A stretch of DNA of 64,000 nucleotides from Lactarius indigo (GCA_025766275.1 JAFKAC010000004.1:1984001-2048000), one strand, 5' to 3'. Positions 48,124-60,199 are shown, counted from the stretch's first letter. The notes: generated by a model not told the origin, from the sequence alone. Numbers and translations are program-made.

Positions 48124-50336
48124 TGGAGCAATAAAAGTCTTATACCTGCTATAACTTCTGAAGGCTCTTACTAGTAAGAGTATGAAGCCCGACGAAGCAC
48201 AAGAGAGTACCTAGTAACCTCAGCTATTTGAGAGAATAGGCTGGGACATCGCTGCTAGAACCATGATGTATATAAATGGGCTAAAATCAAGATTCCTGAT
48301 AGATGGCAAGATAGATGGAATTGAGAACTGCGGTTGAGCAACCGAGCTCAACTCGGCGGCGGGGTCGTTCAGCAGGGTCACAACTGTGAGTATGGTTGTG
48401 AGTCCAGCCGGGCGTTTACGACACCGTGACCTCCGACCGTTGATCGCTCAATTGTGCTCGCACACAGAGGTTATGCAGTTATGACTCGGAAGCATGCCAG
48501 TGATGCATGGCGCGTGATGCACCTTGGATCTGCCAACATCACACTCAAGCGTCATTCGTTGTGCAATATGAGCTACGACAACATTTCGACGACATTGGAC
48601 ACGACGTTGAACAGCACGTTGAGCAGCACCTTCGTCACGACGCGAACTTGTAATGAATAGCACAGGACCAGGATTCACCATTATAATTTAACTCTCCAGC
48701 TTCTGTCCCTACCTCAGTTCCCCGGTCTCAGCCTCAAGGCCCTCGGCAGAGTGGGTATCCGGCTTGTTCGAGCCTTTTCTAAAGTGTCAAATTATATCTT
48801 TGCAAAATGAACGTGAATGAGACATGCTTACGAAACTAAGTACGAAACAGCGAGAAACGCAACCATGGTTAATAGTACCTCCATTGTTCGTTCTAATGAC
48901 CGCTAATCGATATCGTGCTATTACAAAGAGCATTTCGAAGGCTTTGGACCCCCTTCAAGGAGAGTGAGTGAAAGGAGTTCTGGAGAGTTCCTCCCCGAGT
49001 CCTGGAAACGGTCGTCACCTCCCTTGCCATTCTGTGGTTCGTTCAAGTCGTTCAAATTTTCCACTTGCGGAGGCACCCCGTGGAACTCGCACTCCGATAC
49101 GTTGATCGTCCATCTACTGTGCATCCCGCTTTCTTCCCCAGGTATCCCCTTCGAACGCCTTCCGACCCGAACTCCAAATAGCAATTGCGGCACTTCGAAA
49201 ACATGTCTGGGCCTCTATCTCCTTACTTGACAAAAATACTGTCAATCCAATGAGGATTCGAGCCTTCCCCGACTTGTCAGAGAAATTGGCGCGCCAAGGC
49301 GCAACACATCAGCAGTACGAGTGATCTCGCCAAAAAATCCTGGTCGCGGATTGGAGATTCTCAGAAGTAACTGGACCCACTCCTCGCCTCGAACTTACGA
49401 GTCCCAATTTTGTGTGAGCCTGATTGATAGGCGTAATATGTGTCGAAGCAACTTCAGACTACAGTATGCTTCCGCGGGTGGCGTTCTAGTGCCCGCGGTA
49501 ATATTTCCGTAGGAACGCGGATCTAGTGTTTGAAACATTATTATTATATCGCTTGCAATTGACTGGAATAGCCTAGCCAGTTTTCACGGACTACACTCAC
49601 AAGCCGTCGGTAGGCTAGTCTCCGTTCGGGTGTGTGACAGGTCAGCGCGTCAGCTCGAATGATGTGTTAATCTCCGACTAGCGCCACGGTGGGTCCTCCA
49701 AACCCTCCGCGATCAAAGTGAAACACAGCAACACTTTGTAACCAATTCGGGTGTTCTGCCGTATCTCTTCTGGACCCATGATGCGTTCGATCAGATGACA
49801 GGTCTGTCGTGGGGATTCTTCCGCTGTTATAACTTTTTTTTCCACGGCTCGACTGATTAGCATGTTTTGCAGCCGAGGTTCCCATCAGTCTTCGTGCGGA
49901 GCAAAATATTCTGTCAGAAGACTAGAATCCGATTGGGAATGCATTAAAGGGTGGATCTGTACTTATCCTCAGGAATGTGGCCACATGGCTGGCTGCAAGT
50001 CTATGTACGGTCCAAAAGCCGAATGTCTTGTTTACCCTGTGGGCACCCTCCGCGCTTGGATCGTTCACGACGTGTGGCGCTGCGTATCGACGGTCCAAGC
50101 TGAATGTACGGCTATAGACCTTTCTGTTATCTTAGATAACGTGTGACCAAATATACTGGTTTGCCGTCGGGGTCATGTGCGTACATCTCCTGCTGGTCCG
50201 AACCACTCGCATGCTGTCAGCGTAGGTCGTCGATAAGATCCTGGAGCCTTTATATCTATGGCGTCTGTCCTTGCCGGCCCCACCGTGCCCCCACTTCTCT
50301 CCCCTCAGCACCTCACTAGCAGCCCCTCACACAGAG
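48124..50336. other. Intergenic region upstream of permease copy 2
   Basis: Counterpart of 42142-44355, roughly 80% alike with many small indels. No conserved reading frame between the copies, so no gene is called. Confidence 0.55.
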
Positions 50337-52725
50337 ATGGGTTCTTTCAGCGAGAAAAGTGACGAGAAGCTCGCTCACGTCTCTGTTGACACCGACCAAG
50401 TAGATACCGGTGCACAGCTGGTAGCAGGTGTCTCCTTGCCATTGGACCCGGAGGAATCGTTGAGAATCAGGTATGGGTCAATATTCGACCAGTTAGCATC
50501 CCATTGATTTTATGAAGGCGAAAAATAGACAAACATATCATGCCTCTCATGTGTAGTAAGTGCTACCAGTAGAATAGATGTTGGTTTTGATACCGATGGT
50601 GGCCTTTTCTAGTATTGTATTGGTATGCCCACCATCGAGTCTCTTAGCCATGAGAAATTTTTTGACAGCTTCCAGGATCCAGTTCATGGATAAGACAACT
50701 CTAGGCAGCTCCGCAATTCTCGGGATAAGGTACGAATTAGGGTTGTGTTTCACGAAATCCCGTGACTAAATTCTAACTTATAGGAACGCCACACATCTCA
50801 CCACTAACCAGTGCGTCCTCGCATTCTTATGTAACGCGCGACAAGCCAATTGAAACGCTTCACAGATACAACTGGTTCCGTCCTGCCATTTGAAAGCCTT
50901 GTAGTGATTACTTAACCCCCTTCAACCAGGTTAGGAACGATCTTCTATATTAGCTATCTTGTTTTCGAGTTCCCGCAAAACCTGGCTTTGCAGAGGTTCC
51001 CTGTTGGTAAATGGATGAGGTAAGTTGTATGCCACTCGATATAGGGCTGCGGTCATCTGAAGTGACATGCCCCAGTCTGAACATTTTCGTCTGGGCTATT
51101 GCTTTATGCTGTCATGCCGCTTGCAAGAACTTCGCCGGTCTATTCGTTGTTCGACTCATCCTTGGTATGTGTGAAGGGTCCATCACAGCGGGTTTCATGA
51201 TCGTCAGTTCGATGTTTTACACGCGGAGAGAACACACTGCTCGTGTTGGCTATTGGTGTGAGTAGCATTATTAGACCACAGTCCGTATTTTATCTCACCT
51301 CCCCGTAGTTCTCATGAACGGAACTGGTTCGCGGCCATGTCCATTCGCCGTCAGCCGGTAGTAGCACTCACACGACTTGTAGCTCAAATCATCTCTGGTT
51401 TCATCAGCTTTGGCTCTCTGCATATCCATACTGCAGGCTTCGAACCGTGGCAATGGTAAACCTCTCTTGTCTTTTTCGTACCATAATCCACACTCACACT
51501 CTTTGAGGCTCATGATTATAACGGGAACACTTACACTCATTACGGCAGTTCTCTTCTTGTAAGAACATTTAACGCTTGATTGCCCCATCTCCGCCTGACG
51601 GACAGGGAGCTTCCTGTTTCCAGACTCTCCAACGAATGCTTGGTTTTTGACCGATGATGAGAGAGCCAAAGCGGTTCAACGTATTCAAGTACGCAAGCTC
51701 TATCATCTGTTGAACATCCCAACTGATTGTGTATTTTAAAGGAAAACCAAACAGGTGTTGAGAACAAGCACTTCAAAAAGGAGCAGTGTGTACTGTTCAC
51801 ATCCCATAACGTATCGCTCTCAATTGCTCGCTGGACAGGATGATCGAGGCCTTGACGGACAAAAAGACATGGCTCTTCGCATTATTTGCAGCTCTGGACA
51901 ACATCCCGAATTCGCTCACCAACCAACGCCAGATCATCGTATCTTCTTTCGGTTTTACTCCATTACAGACTACACTCCTTGGCTGCGTCGATGGCGTGGT
52001 AGAAATCGTAACGATCTATACCGGCGTTACAATTGCGTCGCGTATTCCGAACAGCAGAGCATGGGTCGCAATCGTTTACTTTATTCCGAACCTTCTTGGC
52101 GTGTTTCTGGTCAATTTCTTGCCCTGGAACAACAGAGTCGGATTGTTGTTTTCTGTGTGGTTGACTGGTACGCACGACATCGCTACGAACGAGTACTTAA
52201 AAGAACTCTTATGACCAGGTGTCGGGACCACTGGGTTCGTCTTATCCCTAGCGTGGGTATCGCAAACGACGGCTGGACATACAAAGAAAGTTACGACGAA
52301 CGCCGTCATGCTATCTGCGTATTGCATTGGTAACGCTGCTGGGCCGTTCATGTGGCAAGCCAAATACAAACCTCGGTGAGTGAATTAACGGCGCAAGCAT
52401 CTCACGGCACGTTAAACGGTATCTAGCAATCATGTTCCGTGGATCATAATCGGGGTTTGCTATGTGGCGTGCATGTTTTTACTGTTTGCTATCCGAGTGT
52501 TATTGTCACGCGAGAACAAGCGTCGTGACGCGGAGCCGTTGGATGACACTTATGACAACGTTTTCGTCATAAAGATGGACGAGAATGGGAAGCGAGTGGA
52601 AGTGAAAGTTCCCAAGGTCTGTGCACCATCTCCTCTGTTGTCGCCATGTGATAACCCGAATTTCCGAACAGGAATTTTTGGACTTGACGGACAGACAGAA
52701 TAGAGATTTTCGATATGTTCTGTAG
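50337..52725 (+). CDS. Dal5-type MFS permease, copy 2 (complete C-terminus)
   Basis: Tandem paralogue of the gene at 44356. It starts MGSFSEKSDEKLAHVSVDTD and keeps the same exon pattern, including the 10-nt exon 50613..50622. The signature segments are present (FYISYLVFEFPQNLALQ; GLFVVRLILGMCEGSITAGF; IEALTDKKTWLFALFAALDN). Here the penultimate exon ends VKVPK in phase 0 and splices to EFLDLTDRQNRDFRYVL, the normal family tail, ending at 52725. Where copy 1 reads CAACAG before CTTTCTGGACAG, this copy reads CAATTG, so the shared acceptor for the IEALTDKK exon must be GGACAG at about 51839. This helps fix that junction in both genes. Likely the functional copy; substrate unknown. Confidence 0.88.
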
Positions 52726-52995
52726 TCTTCTACTATGTTTGACTGGTGCTAGCGCGCCGAATTTTTGCGTAACAGGGGATACACTCGCCTTGGGCTTGGG
52801 GCGTGAGGTACTAGCAGAAGTTGGGCAATGCGGAGCAACAACTTCGTCAGGGTTAGTCCATGATCACGTGGAACACCCGGATTTAGCGGCCCGATAAATA
52901 AATGTCCGAGCCCTCCGAGTCCGAGTCTGAGTTTGGCTGTGTAGAGTCCAGTATGAGTACATCGCTGTCCTGGTACTACGCTACTCTCTCATTCT

Positions 52996-54458
52996 ATGCG
53001 CCGTCTGATTCGTGCCGCCTCCAATATTAGCAGCCCGCGACCGAGGCTCGTAGTCTCTAGAGACCTTGGGCCAGATACTATGGCTCTCCTCCGTGCACGG
53101 GAAGACCTAGAGGTATAGGCCTCACACACTGGCACCCGCCCCATTGTGGTTATAGACGTGGAGTTTAGATTGTAGCATGGCCAGAAGACAGAAAATGCGA
53201 TCGAAGTTGGCTTTTGGACAATGTCGTCGGGGCTACTGGTGCCATCGTGATGCTATCTGATAAGGTTGGTTGTAGTCCTGCTACGACAGGAAATAAATGT
53301 AAAGGGACTCTTTTAGATTGACGAGGAATTCTTTGAGAAAGGTCAATGCCTCGTTTTATGTGGGGCTATCAAGGGCTTGACATTGCACAGCGGGACCTAA
53401 GCTCAAAGTACTATCGACCACTTCTGTTGGCTTTGGTATGACTTCTGCCGTTCTTTTGGCTCTTCGACAACTGAACTTTACAGAACATGTGGACTTGAAC
53501 GCGACGTACAGAAGGAGAGTGCGACTTGGGTACACCCCAGATGTTCTCACCGACGCGGGTCGGTGTGGTTGCTCCGCGCAACACCAACTATGAGCTGATC
53601 TATCCATTCATAGTGGCAGATACGTCGGTGATGCTCGCCCTCATGGCTGGCCGCAATGCCGGCGCAGGTGTTACCCTGGTCAAAGATGGGAAGGTGTGCC
53701 TCGTCGTCTCTGTCTAGCGTCGACGACCTATACACCCCCCATCAGTGGCCCAACTTCTCTTTCGGACCGTTCTTCTTCACCGGACCCCAACTGAGCCCCA
53801 CCACGCCCACGCAAACTCGGACGGTGGGCTTTCTGGGCTTCGGGCGTATCGCGCAGGTGACCCTCGCGCGCCTCGCTTCGTTCGGCATCACGCACTGCAT
53901 CTACACCTCGAACCCGTCCTCCCCGCGCGACCACGAGCTCGAGGCGGCGCTCGCGGCACGCCACGCGTTGCGCTCTGTCCGGCGCGTCGGGCTGGACGAG
54001 CTCGCGCAGGAGAGCGATGTGCTGTTTGTGCTCGCGCCTGGCGGCGATGCGACGCGGCACGTCATCGATTCAGGCTTTCTGCGCAAGATGAAGAAGCACG
54101 CCGTGCTCGTGAACACCGCGCGCGGGACGCTCGTCGACTCGGACGCGCTCGCGCAGGCGCTGCGCGAAGAGTGGATCTGGGGTGCTGGTCTGGACGTTGT
54201 CGAGGGCGAACCCCACGTTGGCGCGGACCATCCCCTTGTGAAGGAGCCCAGGTGCGCTCTTCGTTCCCCCTGTGAGATCCGCTGAGACCCCTGGCGCACG
54301 TCTGTAGATGCGTGATCGTGCCACACATTGCCAGCGCGACGTTCGAAACTCGGTTCGGCATGGTAGACTTGGCCGCAAGAAATGCGCTGGCTGGTATAGA
54401 TGACGGGGCCATGCCCGCGGAGCTGGATGTTGCCGCACGCGTCGCGCAGCAACTTTGA
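52996..54458 (+). CDS. D-isomer 2-hydroxyacid dehydrogenase, glyoxylate/hydroxypyruvate reductase type
   Basis: NAD(P)H-dependent reductase of glyoxylate and hydroxypyruvate by family resemblance. join(52996..53112,53169..53264,53317..53341,53391..53435,53484..53558,53614..53693,53746..54251,54308..54458) gives exactly 364 aa with an intact frame. The substrate domain reads LKVLSTTSVGFEHVDL and VADTSVMLALMAGRNAG. The Rossmann motif is VGFLGFGRIAQVTLARL (GxGxxA). The catalytic half has LVNTARGTLVDSDALAQAL (Arg), GLDVVEGEP (Glu) and VIVPHIASATFETR (catalytic His). Eight exons include one of 25 nt. Exon 7 is distinctly GC-rich compared with the flanks. The first start with an intact splice chain was used. 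Confidence 0.93.
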
Positions 54459-54869
54459 AAGCTCACGACTAAGTCAATTAGATGGTCTGGTACTAATTTG
54501 TATGAGAACGTAATGCTATCTGTGAACTCCCTGTATGCAGTGCCACTGCTTCACTTCCTCAAAGTCAACATCAAAAGGTCTGGGGATTGGCATGCCCAAT
54601 AATTGGTTTTCACGCTGGACCGAACTATCTGAAACAGCCCGTACTTTCGGAGTCCAATGTGGCCACCGTATCACCGTATGTTGTGCATCCTTTGAATAAG
54701 AGAATAGCCCAAGATAGATATTTCTCTATAGTGCAAGTGTAGTGACACATCTATGCCTAGTAAAGTGAGTGATGTAGGGGAGGAGAACGAGGTGCATTAT
54801 CGAAATGGTACCGGTACACTAAAATAAATATCTGCGCAATGACCCTCTGGAATAGGCCACACATTACGA
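54459..54869. other. Intergenic, convergent 3' flanks
   Basis: Separates the reductase and helicase ends, which converge. AT-rich, nothing recognised. Confidence 0.5.
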
Positions 54870-57196
54870 CTATAGGTTTTCGTCATCACGGCTTCGCCCG
54901 GACCAGCTGGGCCTTCGCCGCTCGCCACCGCGCCACTCACCGTCACGACTCGGGCGCGAATCCCGGCCTGACCAGCGCGAGCCAGCACCGCCGTCCTCGC
55001 GATCACCCCAGCGCCTTGGGCGCGGGAATTCGCGGACCGTCCATTCATTTTGTCCACGATTCCGCTCGCTGTTATTGTACCGCGCGCCCGGGGCCTTGAA
55101 CCCGAAGCTCTTGCGTAACGGGCCGCGCTGTTCGCTACGGGCGGGCGCACCGCCATCGAGTCCACCCATTTTAGGCGAGCAGCGTGGCAGAGACGTGAGG
55201 CGGTGTTGGTAGACCGCACGCTTCGGTAGTCCAAGCTTGCAGACCCTCGTAGATGCTCCGCCGGGAGACGCGCAAATCGCCCGACTTGCCAAAATAGAAG
55301 CCGAGAAGCGACACGAAGACCTCTTCGATCGCCTCAGTATCGACCCGGTCGAGCAGGCCGGTGATTTCGGTGTTCAGGTTGGCTAGTGCAGCGCTTGGGT
55401 TGCTACGGAAGTGACGGTCCTTGGTAGGGAATCTGCCGCTGTGTGATTTGACCACCTCAACGCTATTCGAGGGCTCTGGTGAGCCGCTCTCAAAGTTCTC
55501 TGCAACCATGCTGGTTTCTTTTAATAGTTCATCGTGGGAGTGTTCCTTGATAGGCACGTCGGCGAGTTGGTAGCGAACGAAATTCTGCTCATGAGGGAGG
55601 AGAAGGAGGTCAGCACGCCCACTCTTGCCAGCGCGGCCCGTGCGGCCAACACGATGGATATATTGTTCCGACGACGCGGGACAGCCAACCTGGATGACTC
55701 GCGTCACGTCAGGATAATCGACATCCACGGGCCGAGACATCTGATGTGACGAGAATCGCAGCTCCGGAACGATCGCGGCGGAACGCATCGGATGCCGTCG
55801 AGCGTGACGACTGAGTGCGCTTTGAATGAATCTCATAGATCTGAGACCGCGCCGGGAGTGTCGTTTTTGATAAGTCACGGAGGAGAGTCGCAAAGAGCTG
55901 GGTCTGCTTGGTTGTATTCAGGAAGACTATAATCTTGGAGTTGCGAGGGTTCACAAGCTGGTCGTGGGCAATCAGACGAATGAGCTGCGGAAGTTGTTCC
56001 TTTGCGTTCGGTAGGAAGGTGTAGTGTTGTGGTATGTGTGCGTGCACATGGAGAAGAATCCTTCGGAACCACATCGATAAAAGTGTGGTCCTTGTCCAGT
56101 ACTTCGCGTGCAATCTGTCTGACCTGTGGGGAGACAGTAGCCGAGAAGAGGAAGGTCTGACGAAGTGGTGCCTTGGGGAAGAAGTCAGCGATAGCGTCGA
56201 TGTCGGGGCGGAAACCCATATCGAGGAAGCGTATCGGCTTCGTCTAAAACAAGCTGAGAAAGGGAAGACGGTTCATTCAGGAGACCGTCGACATAACAAG
56301 GACATACCTGTGACGCAGTCTTGAGCACTTGAGCAACGTTGTCTTCGTTCTCCAGGACGTCACGTATCCGACCAGGTGTCGCGACTACGATGTCATTGCG
56401 ACCACGCGTGAAGTCGCGAAGCTGGAGTCCTTTGCTCGAACCGCCGGTGAACAACTTGACCTCGAATCCTTTATGCCAGTAAGTGAGCTTGGTCGCTTCG
56501 TGGGCAATCTGCGTAGCGAGCTCGCGGGTGGGGCTGATGACAACCGCGCCGACTGTGTTTCGTGCATATGTCCGCTTGGCATTCTCAACGACGCGAGAAT
56601 CCGGTTGACCACCATTTTTTTCAAGAGCGTCGACTCCCGCCTTCTCTATAGCCTTTATTCGAGCTTCAATAGCAGGGACTAGAAATGCCAGTGTCTTTCC
56701 AGTGCCAGTCTTTGCTTTGACCAGAAGGTCACGAGGTGGTCCATGTTGCTCGCCCTTATTGTAAGGCCGTGCCAACTCGGGGAGAAGAGGAAGGACAGCT
56801 TCCTGCACAGAAGACATATGCACATGTGTGAATGGTCTCTCCGTGATAGCTCGTAGCGTGTCAGGGGTGAGTTTTGTTCGCAGTGTGGTAAATGGTGGTT
56901 GAGAAACAGTATTGGACGACTCCAAAGCTTTGTCACTCTTTGAAGGGTCAGCATCATGAGATTCTTGAAGGACAGTCTGTTGAGAGGCGAGAGCATGGCT
57001 GAATCTTCGAGGTGCTAACGCCAAAGGGACAATTAGTCCTTGGGAACAAATGAACAAATGATGTCCGCTGGCAAACGTATTGATACTCACCGTTGCGCAC
57101 GGTAGATAAAACATTGAGGCCATGACGCGGAAAGGCCAGTAATGGACGATGTGTGGCTCCCGAGGTCCTTGAGAGAGCAAAAATAGTGGTGGCCAT
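54870..57196 (-). CDS. Mitochondrial DEAD-box RNA helicase, Mss116-type
   Basis: ATP-dependent RNA helicase for mitochondrial intron splicing and translation by family. Exons complement(join(54870..56253,56308..57014,57091..57196)). The N-terminus looks like a mitochondrial presequence (ATTIFALSRTSGATHRPLLA). Motifs in order: Q-motif region FTHVHMSSVQEAVLP, motif I AKTGTGKT, Ia PTRELATQ, Ib TPGRIRD, II DEAD in LVLDEADT, III SAT, IV IVFLNTTKQ, V SARG followed by VDYPDV, VI YIHRVGRTGRAGK. The C-terminus is an Arg/Gly/Trp-rich basic tail. The frame slips +1 four times: near 56225 just after DEADT, near 56060, near 55730 after SARG, and near 55176 before KMGGLDGG. The exon sum of 2197 leaves remainder one, as four insertions predict. 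Either assembly errors or a dead gene. Confidence 0.85.
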
Positions 57197-57633
57197 CGTC
57201 GTGGCTAATGAAGACCACTATAGTAGTTTTCGCTCGCTCGCCCGCTTTTTCCCTCCAACACGGGCCGACACGGGCCGATCTTCCGTCGCTCGTTGATTCG
57301 CTCGCACCCTAAGTCGTACACCCACCCCCACTCGTGCTAGGGAACTGCCAGTCTTTTCATGATAAAAATACTAGTACCTAATGGCATAAAGCTTAGAGTC
57401 CCCTTTTCCCTTCACCGTTGCCCTCCATCTACCAGTACTCAGTTGTTGTGTCTGATAAGAGCAAGGATAAGGGTTATTATAAGGGTTATTTCTCGCTCTT
57501 TCAGTGAAAACTGATTCCGCAATTCCAGGTCTGGACGTCGTCTGGTAGGTGTTACTTTGGGCGTTAAGGGACAATATACGTCTTGATATACGTACTCAGT
57601 CCTTGTCAATATGCTCTCATCACACCATGAATG
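57197..57633. other. Helicase promoter side and flank
   Basis: 5' flank of the helicase gene. GC-rich repeats of CACGGGCCGA occur near 57260-57280. No gene recognised. Confidence 0.45.
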
Positions 57634-58523
57634 ACCCCTTCAGGGTTCGACAACACTAATTTGGGAATCTCTCCAACACCGACAACTACAAGTCAACGAA
57701 CCCCCCCGTCACTCAACCGCCCTAATCCCTTCAATGTACAGATAAGGTGGCTATCAGCCCCAGACCACTAAAGGGTACCGCCCCGACAAAGAAAAAACTC
57801 CTTCGGAGTCACGCACACCACCCCTGGGGGCATCCGCCCTCTTGGGTAATTACTCCTCGCAATATCGCGACAACAGTCGCGGCAAGTCCGAGAGTCAGGT
57901 GAAAGTAGGAGCCCCTAATAACACGAAACGTCCAAGCCGGTCCTCCTGTGGTGAAGGATGACTAGCAGAAGTATCGACCCGCCACGACCCTCTGCAACCT
58001 GCCTACAGCAGGTGACCATGCTGAGATGTCCCCTTGAGGGACGACAGAAACCACCAGGACACACACACCGCTTATCCAGTTCTAGCCAACCCCTTCAGGG
58101 TTTAACCAAGTAACAAATAGGTAAGCAACCACGAGATCGGCATCGATGGTAATCATCCGAGTCACTTCATCGAACTCATGTGCAACAACCACTGTCGCAA
58201 ACTGGAGAGCGGGACAAAGAAATGGGTAAAAGTGTTGCCCTTCAGGCGGAAAGTTAGAACAATAGAGAAGAGGAAACGCAAATGGGGGGCACTATCCATA
58301 GAAGGACAAAGTATACCCCATCCCGGTGGGGAACAATTGATAAGGACGCACCACCGACAGTTCCTAGGGTGGGCTAGATTAGCAATGAAGGTCCATGATG
58401 GCGATGAAGTCAAAGAGGGACGGGGATAGGACACGTACTTCGCGCAGGGAAGTAACAGAGGTCAATTGGGTGCAGTGCATAGTTGGTGCTGGCACACAAA
58501 GATGGGGTCAGGTCAAAACCTGA
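57634..58523. repeat. Cluster of short GC-stem hairpins (non-coding, possibly organelle-derived)
   Basis: Nine perfect small inverted repeats occur in 890 bp: 57634-57646 (ACCC/GGGT), 57797-57809 (ACTCC/GGAGT), 57866-57881 (CGCGAC/GTCGCG), 57997-58013 (ACCTGC/GCAGGT), 58028-58042 (GTCCC/GGGAC), 58088-58102 (AACCC/GGGTT), 58316-58331 (CCCCA/TGGGG), 58437-58453 (ACTTC/GAAGT) and 58508-58523 (TCAGGT/ACCTGA). Loops are 3-7 nt, three of them CTTCA or CTTGA. Composition differs from neighbours and no long frame is supported. Fungal mitochondrial genomes carry many such GC-stem hairpins, so a nuclear mitochondrial insertion is one reading; a structured non-coding RNA locus is another. Confidence 0.5.
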
Positions 58524-59392
58524 AGGGGGGAAAGACGGGATGGTGGTGGGTGGTGGTCAAAAGAGAGTGAGAAAGACAGAAAGAAAGTGAGCGTCTTATA
58601 TATCCCTACGTCGGGGGGTGTTTGGTCTCGGACAAATAAAGAGAGCCCGGGTTGATAGTCAGAGTCCAAGGATTTGGGGACAACGCCAATTGTCACGCCA
58701 CATCACCAAGCTCGCGACATGAAAGCGGACACGAGGAACATAGTTGCACTTTTTGCTTCCAAGCCACGACTGTCCTTGATTGCGCAGTCGGTAAGACGAT
58801 CAGACTCACGTCCAGCGCGACGTGTTCCGATCACGTGCCGCTGCGCGTAGATGGTCAGTTACCGCCCAGTAGCAAATATCAATCGTGGCATGATACAATA
58901 AGCACCGTGCCTAGTGAGCTACTTGCGTTTGAGGTGAAATATGCCGTGGAGCCGATAACGCAATTAAAACCGCAGCGTACACCCGCAGTTCGTCCAGGAC
59001 GACCACATGCACGTCGGAGTGTTGAAGGAGGCACAGCACGGGAAAGCCCCAGAAAACTAAGACAGGAAGTTCAGTGGTGTACGTACCTATAGCCAAACCT
59101 AGAAAAATGAATCACCTCTAAGTGTGTCCCAGACAGGGGTCCTCGTATTGGGCATGACGTATTAACTTAACCAGTGAGAAAGGGTTGAGCCTTGTATCGC
59201 AATTTACGATTCTATTCCTCGATGCATCGGGAGCTAATCGAATTATGGCAACATAATACAGTACTTGTGGGAAGAAAACTAGGGCATGTTAGTCACTGGT
59301 GTGTAGAATGGCGTAGATCCGAACACTTACAAGCACAAGATTTGTCGGGGTATGGGATATGAGTCTGGACTTGAAAAATACAAACACAGGAA
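58524..59392. other. Intergenic, nothing recognised
   Basis: Continues from the hairpin block. A plus-strand frame at 58652-59092 has no recognisable motif and no clear start codon context. Nothing else supported. Confidence 0.4.
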
Positions 59393-60065
59393 TTAGCCGT
59401 ACCCTCGAGCAAGTCCGATCCTTGTTGCCAATTGCTGGGCGTGCATTGCGCTCATCCGCTTTGAGCGTAATATAACGAGAACCAGAGCAATGCAGACAAA
59501 GAGTAGATTGCATGCGACAAATTCCCAGAAGTCCGCACGTTCTTGTACGACTATGCGACCGCAAGACTCCCACGCAACTGTCTCGCCCTCCAGAAGTTCA
59601 CCGTCTGCGTGACGATGTGGCGAGTTCGGATCCACAGCGTAGGATCCAGTCGGGTAAGTTACTGCAGCGGGACGGTTTTCCGGATTCGAGCTGGCGTCCG
59701 GATGCTCCAGGTCGGGGCCAGGTGCAGGTGGGGAAGGTAAGCAGTGTAAAAGGCGGCGATTACCAAACGGTTGGCAGAAAGGCTCCCTCATCTAGAAGAT
59801 GCGATCAAGTCCACTTTTACGATAAGGACGACGGTCACGCACATATTCGGGTGGACAAGGTTCACATTCTCCGAACGGACGGCAGATTGACTCTGTGTCA
59901 TTGGCGAAGCGGGGGAAAGTATGGTGTCGTGCCGAAACGGAAGAAAGACATAGGGTGGCAAGACTGGAAGAAATAAGGGATGGAGGAACCGAACAATGCA
60001 ACGCTGACTCACAATAGAAGGGGTGCGGTCGTCGTTGTAAAGAGAGCCGAGGGTCGTCGCCGCAT
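59393..60065 (-). CDS. Small secretory-pathway membrane protein with Cys-rich lumenal motif
   Basis: complement(join(59393..59791,59843..59963,60013..60065)) gives 190 aa with an intact frame. A probable signal peptide (residues 1-29: MRRRPSALFTTTTAPLLFL, then ATLCLSSVSA) is followed by the Cys-rich stretch CRPFGECEPCPPEY, then EPFCQPFGNRRLLHC, then a Pro-rich linker. TVAWESCGRIVVQERADFWE precedes one membrane helix (VACNLLFVCIALVLVIL, about residues 150-166). A basic cytosolic tail ends in RIGLARGYG. This layout predicts a type I ER or Golgi membrane protein with lumenal disulfides. I have the impression that similar proteins occur across fungi, but I cannot give a function. The ATG at 60065 was chosen because it supplies the signal peptide through a 49-nt intron. 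Head-to-head with SRP19. Confidence 0.75.
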
Positions 60066-60199
60066 GCCAGTGGGCGTGGTGATCACGAAGAGCGTGGGAA
60101 CTCGAGGACTATCGCAACTCACCGAATTGGTCAAGTCCGTCGTGCTGAAAGCGTTCGCGACCGCACATTCGTACACACACCCCACACCCCACTTTCAAT
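60066..60199. promoter_or_regulatory. Shared divergent promoter, Cys-rich membrane protein and SRP19
   Basis: 134 bp between the two start codons. Both genes act in the secretory pathway (SRP targeting; predicted ER membrane protein), so co-regulation is possible but not shown. Confidence 0.5.

Larger units (their letters stand above)
47757..52780. repeat. Tandem segmental duplication, copy 2
   Basis: Right copy of the unit at 41765-46790. The left boundary falls inside the synthetase coding sequence; the right boundary is about 50 bp past the permease stop. A tract of 258 bp (51831-52088) shows no difference by eye from 45844-46101, and the first intron region (50463-50580) is also essentially identical. 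Confidence 0.88.

Noticed and set aside
53728..54466. Long antisense and alternate-frame ORFs over the reductase
   Set aside because: They are shadows of a GC-rich coding exon; the plus-strand frame carries all family motifs.
55170..56260. Programmed ribosomal frameshifting in the helicase
   Set aside because: Four +1 shifts at unrelated sequences without slippery motifs, in a family not known for recoding, make this untenable.
59512..59976. Plus-strand ORF overlapping the Cys-rich protein
   Set aside because: Antisense shadow; the minus strand has a signal peptide, membrane helix and a consistent three-exon structure.
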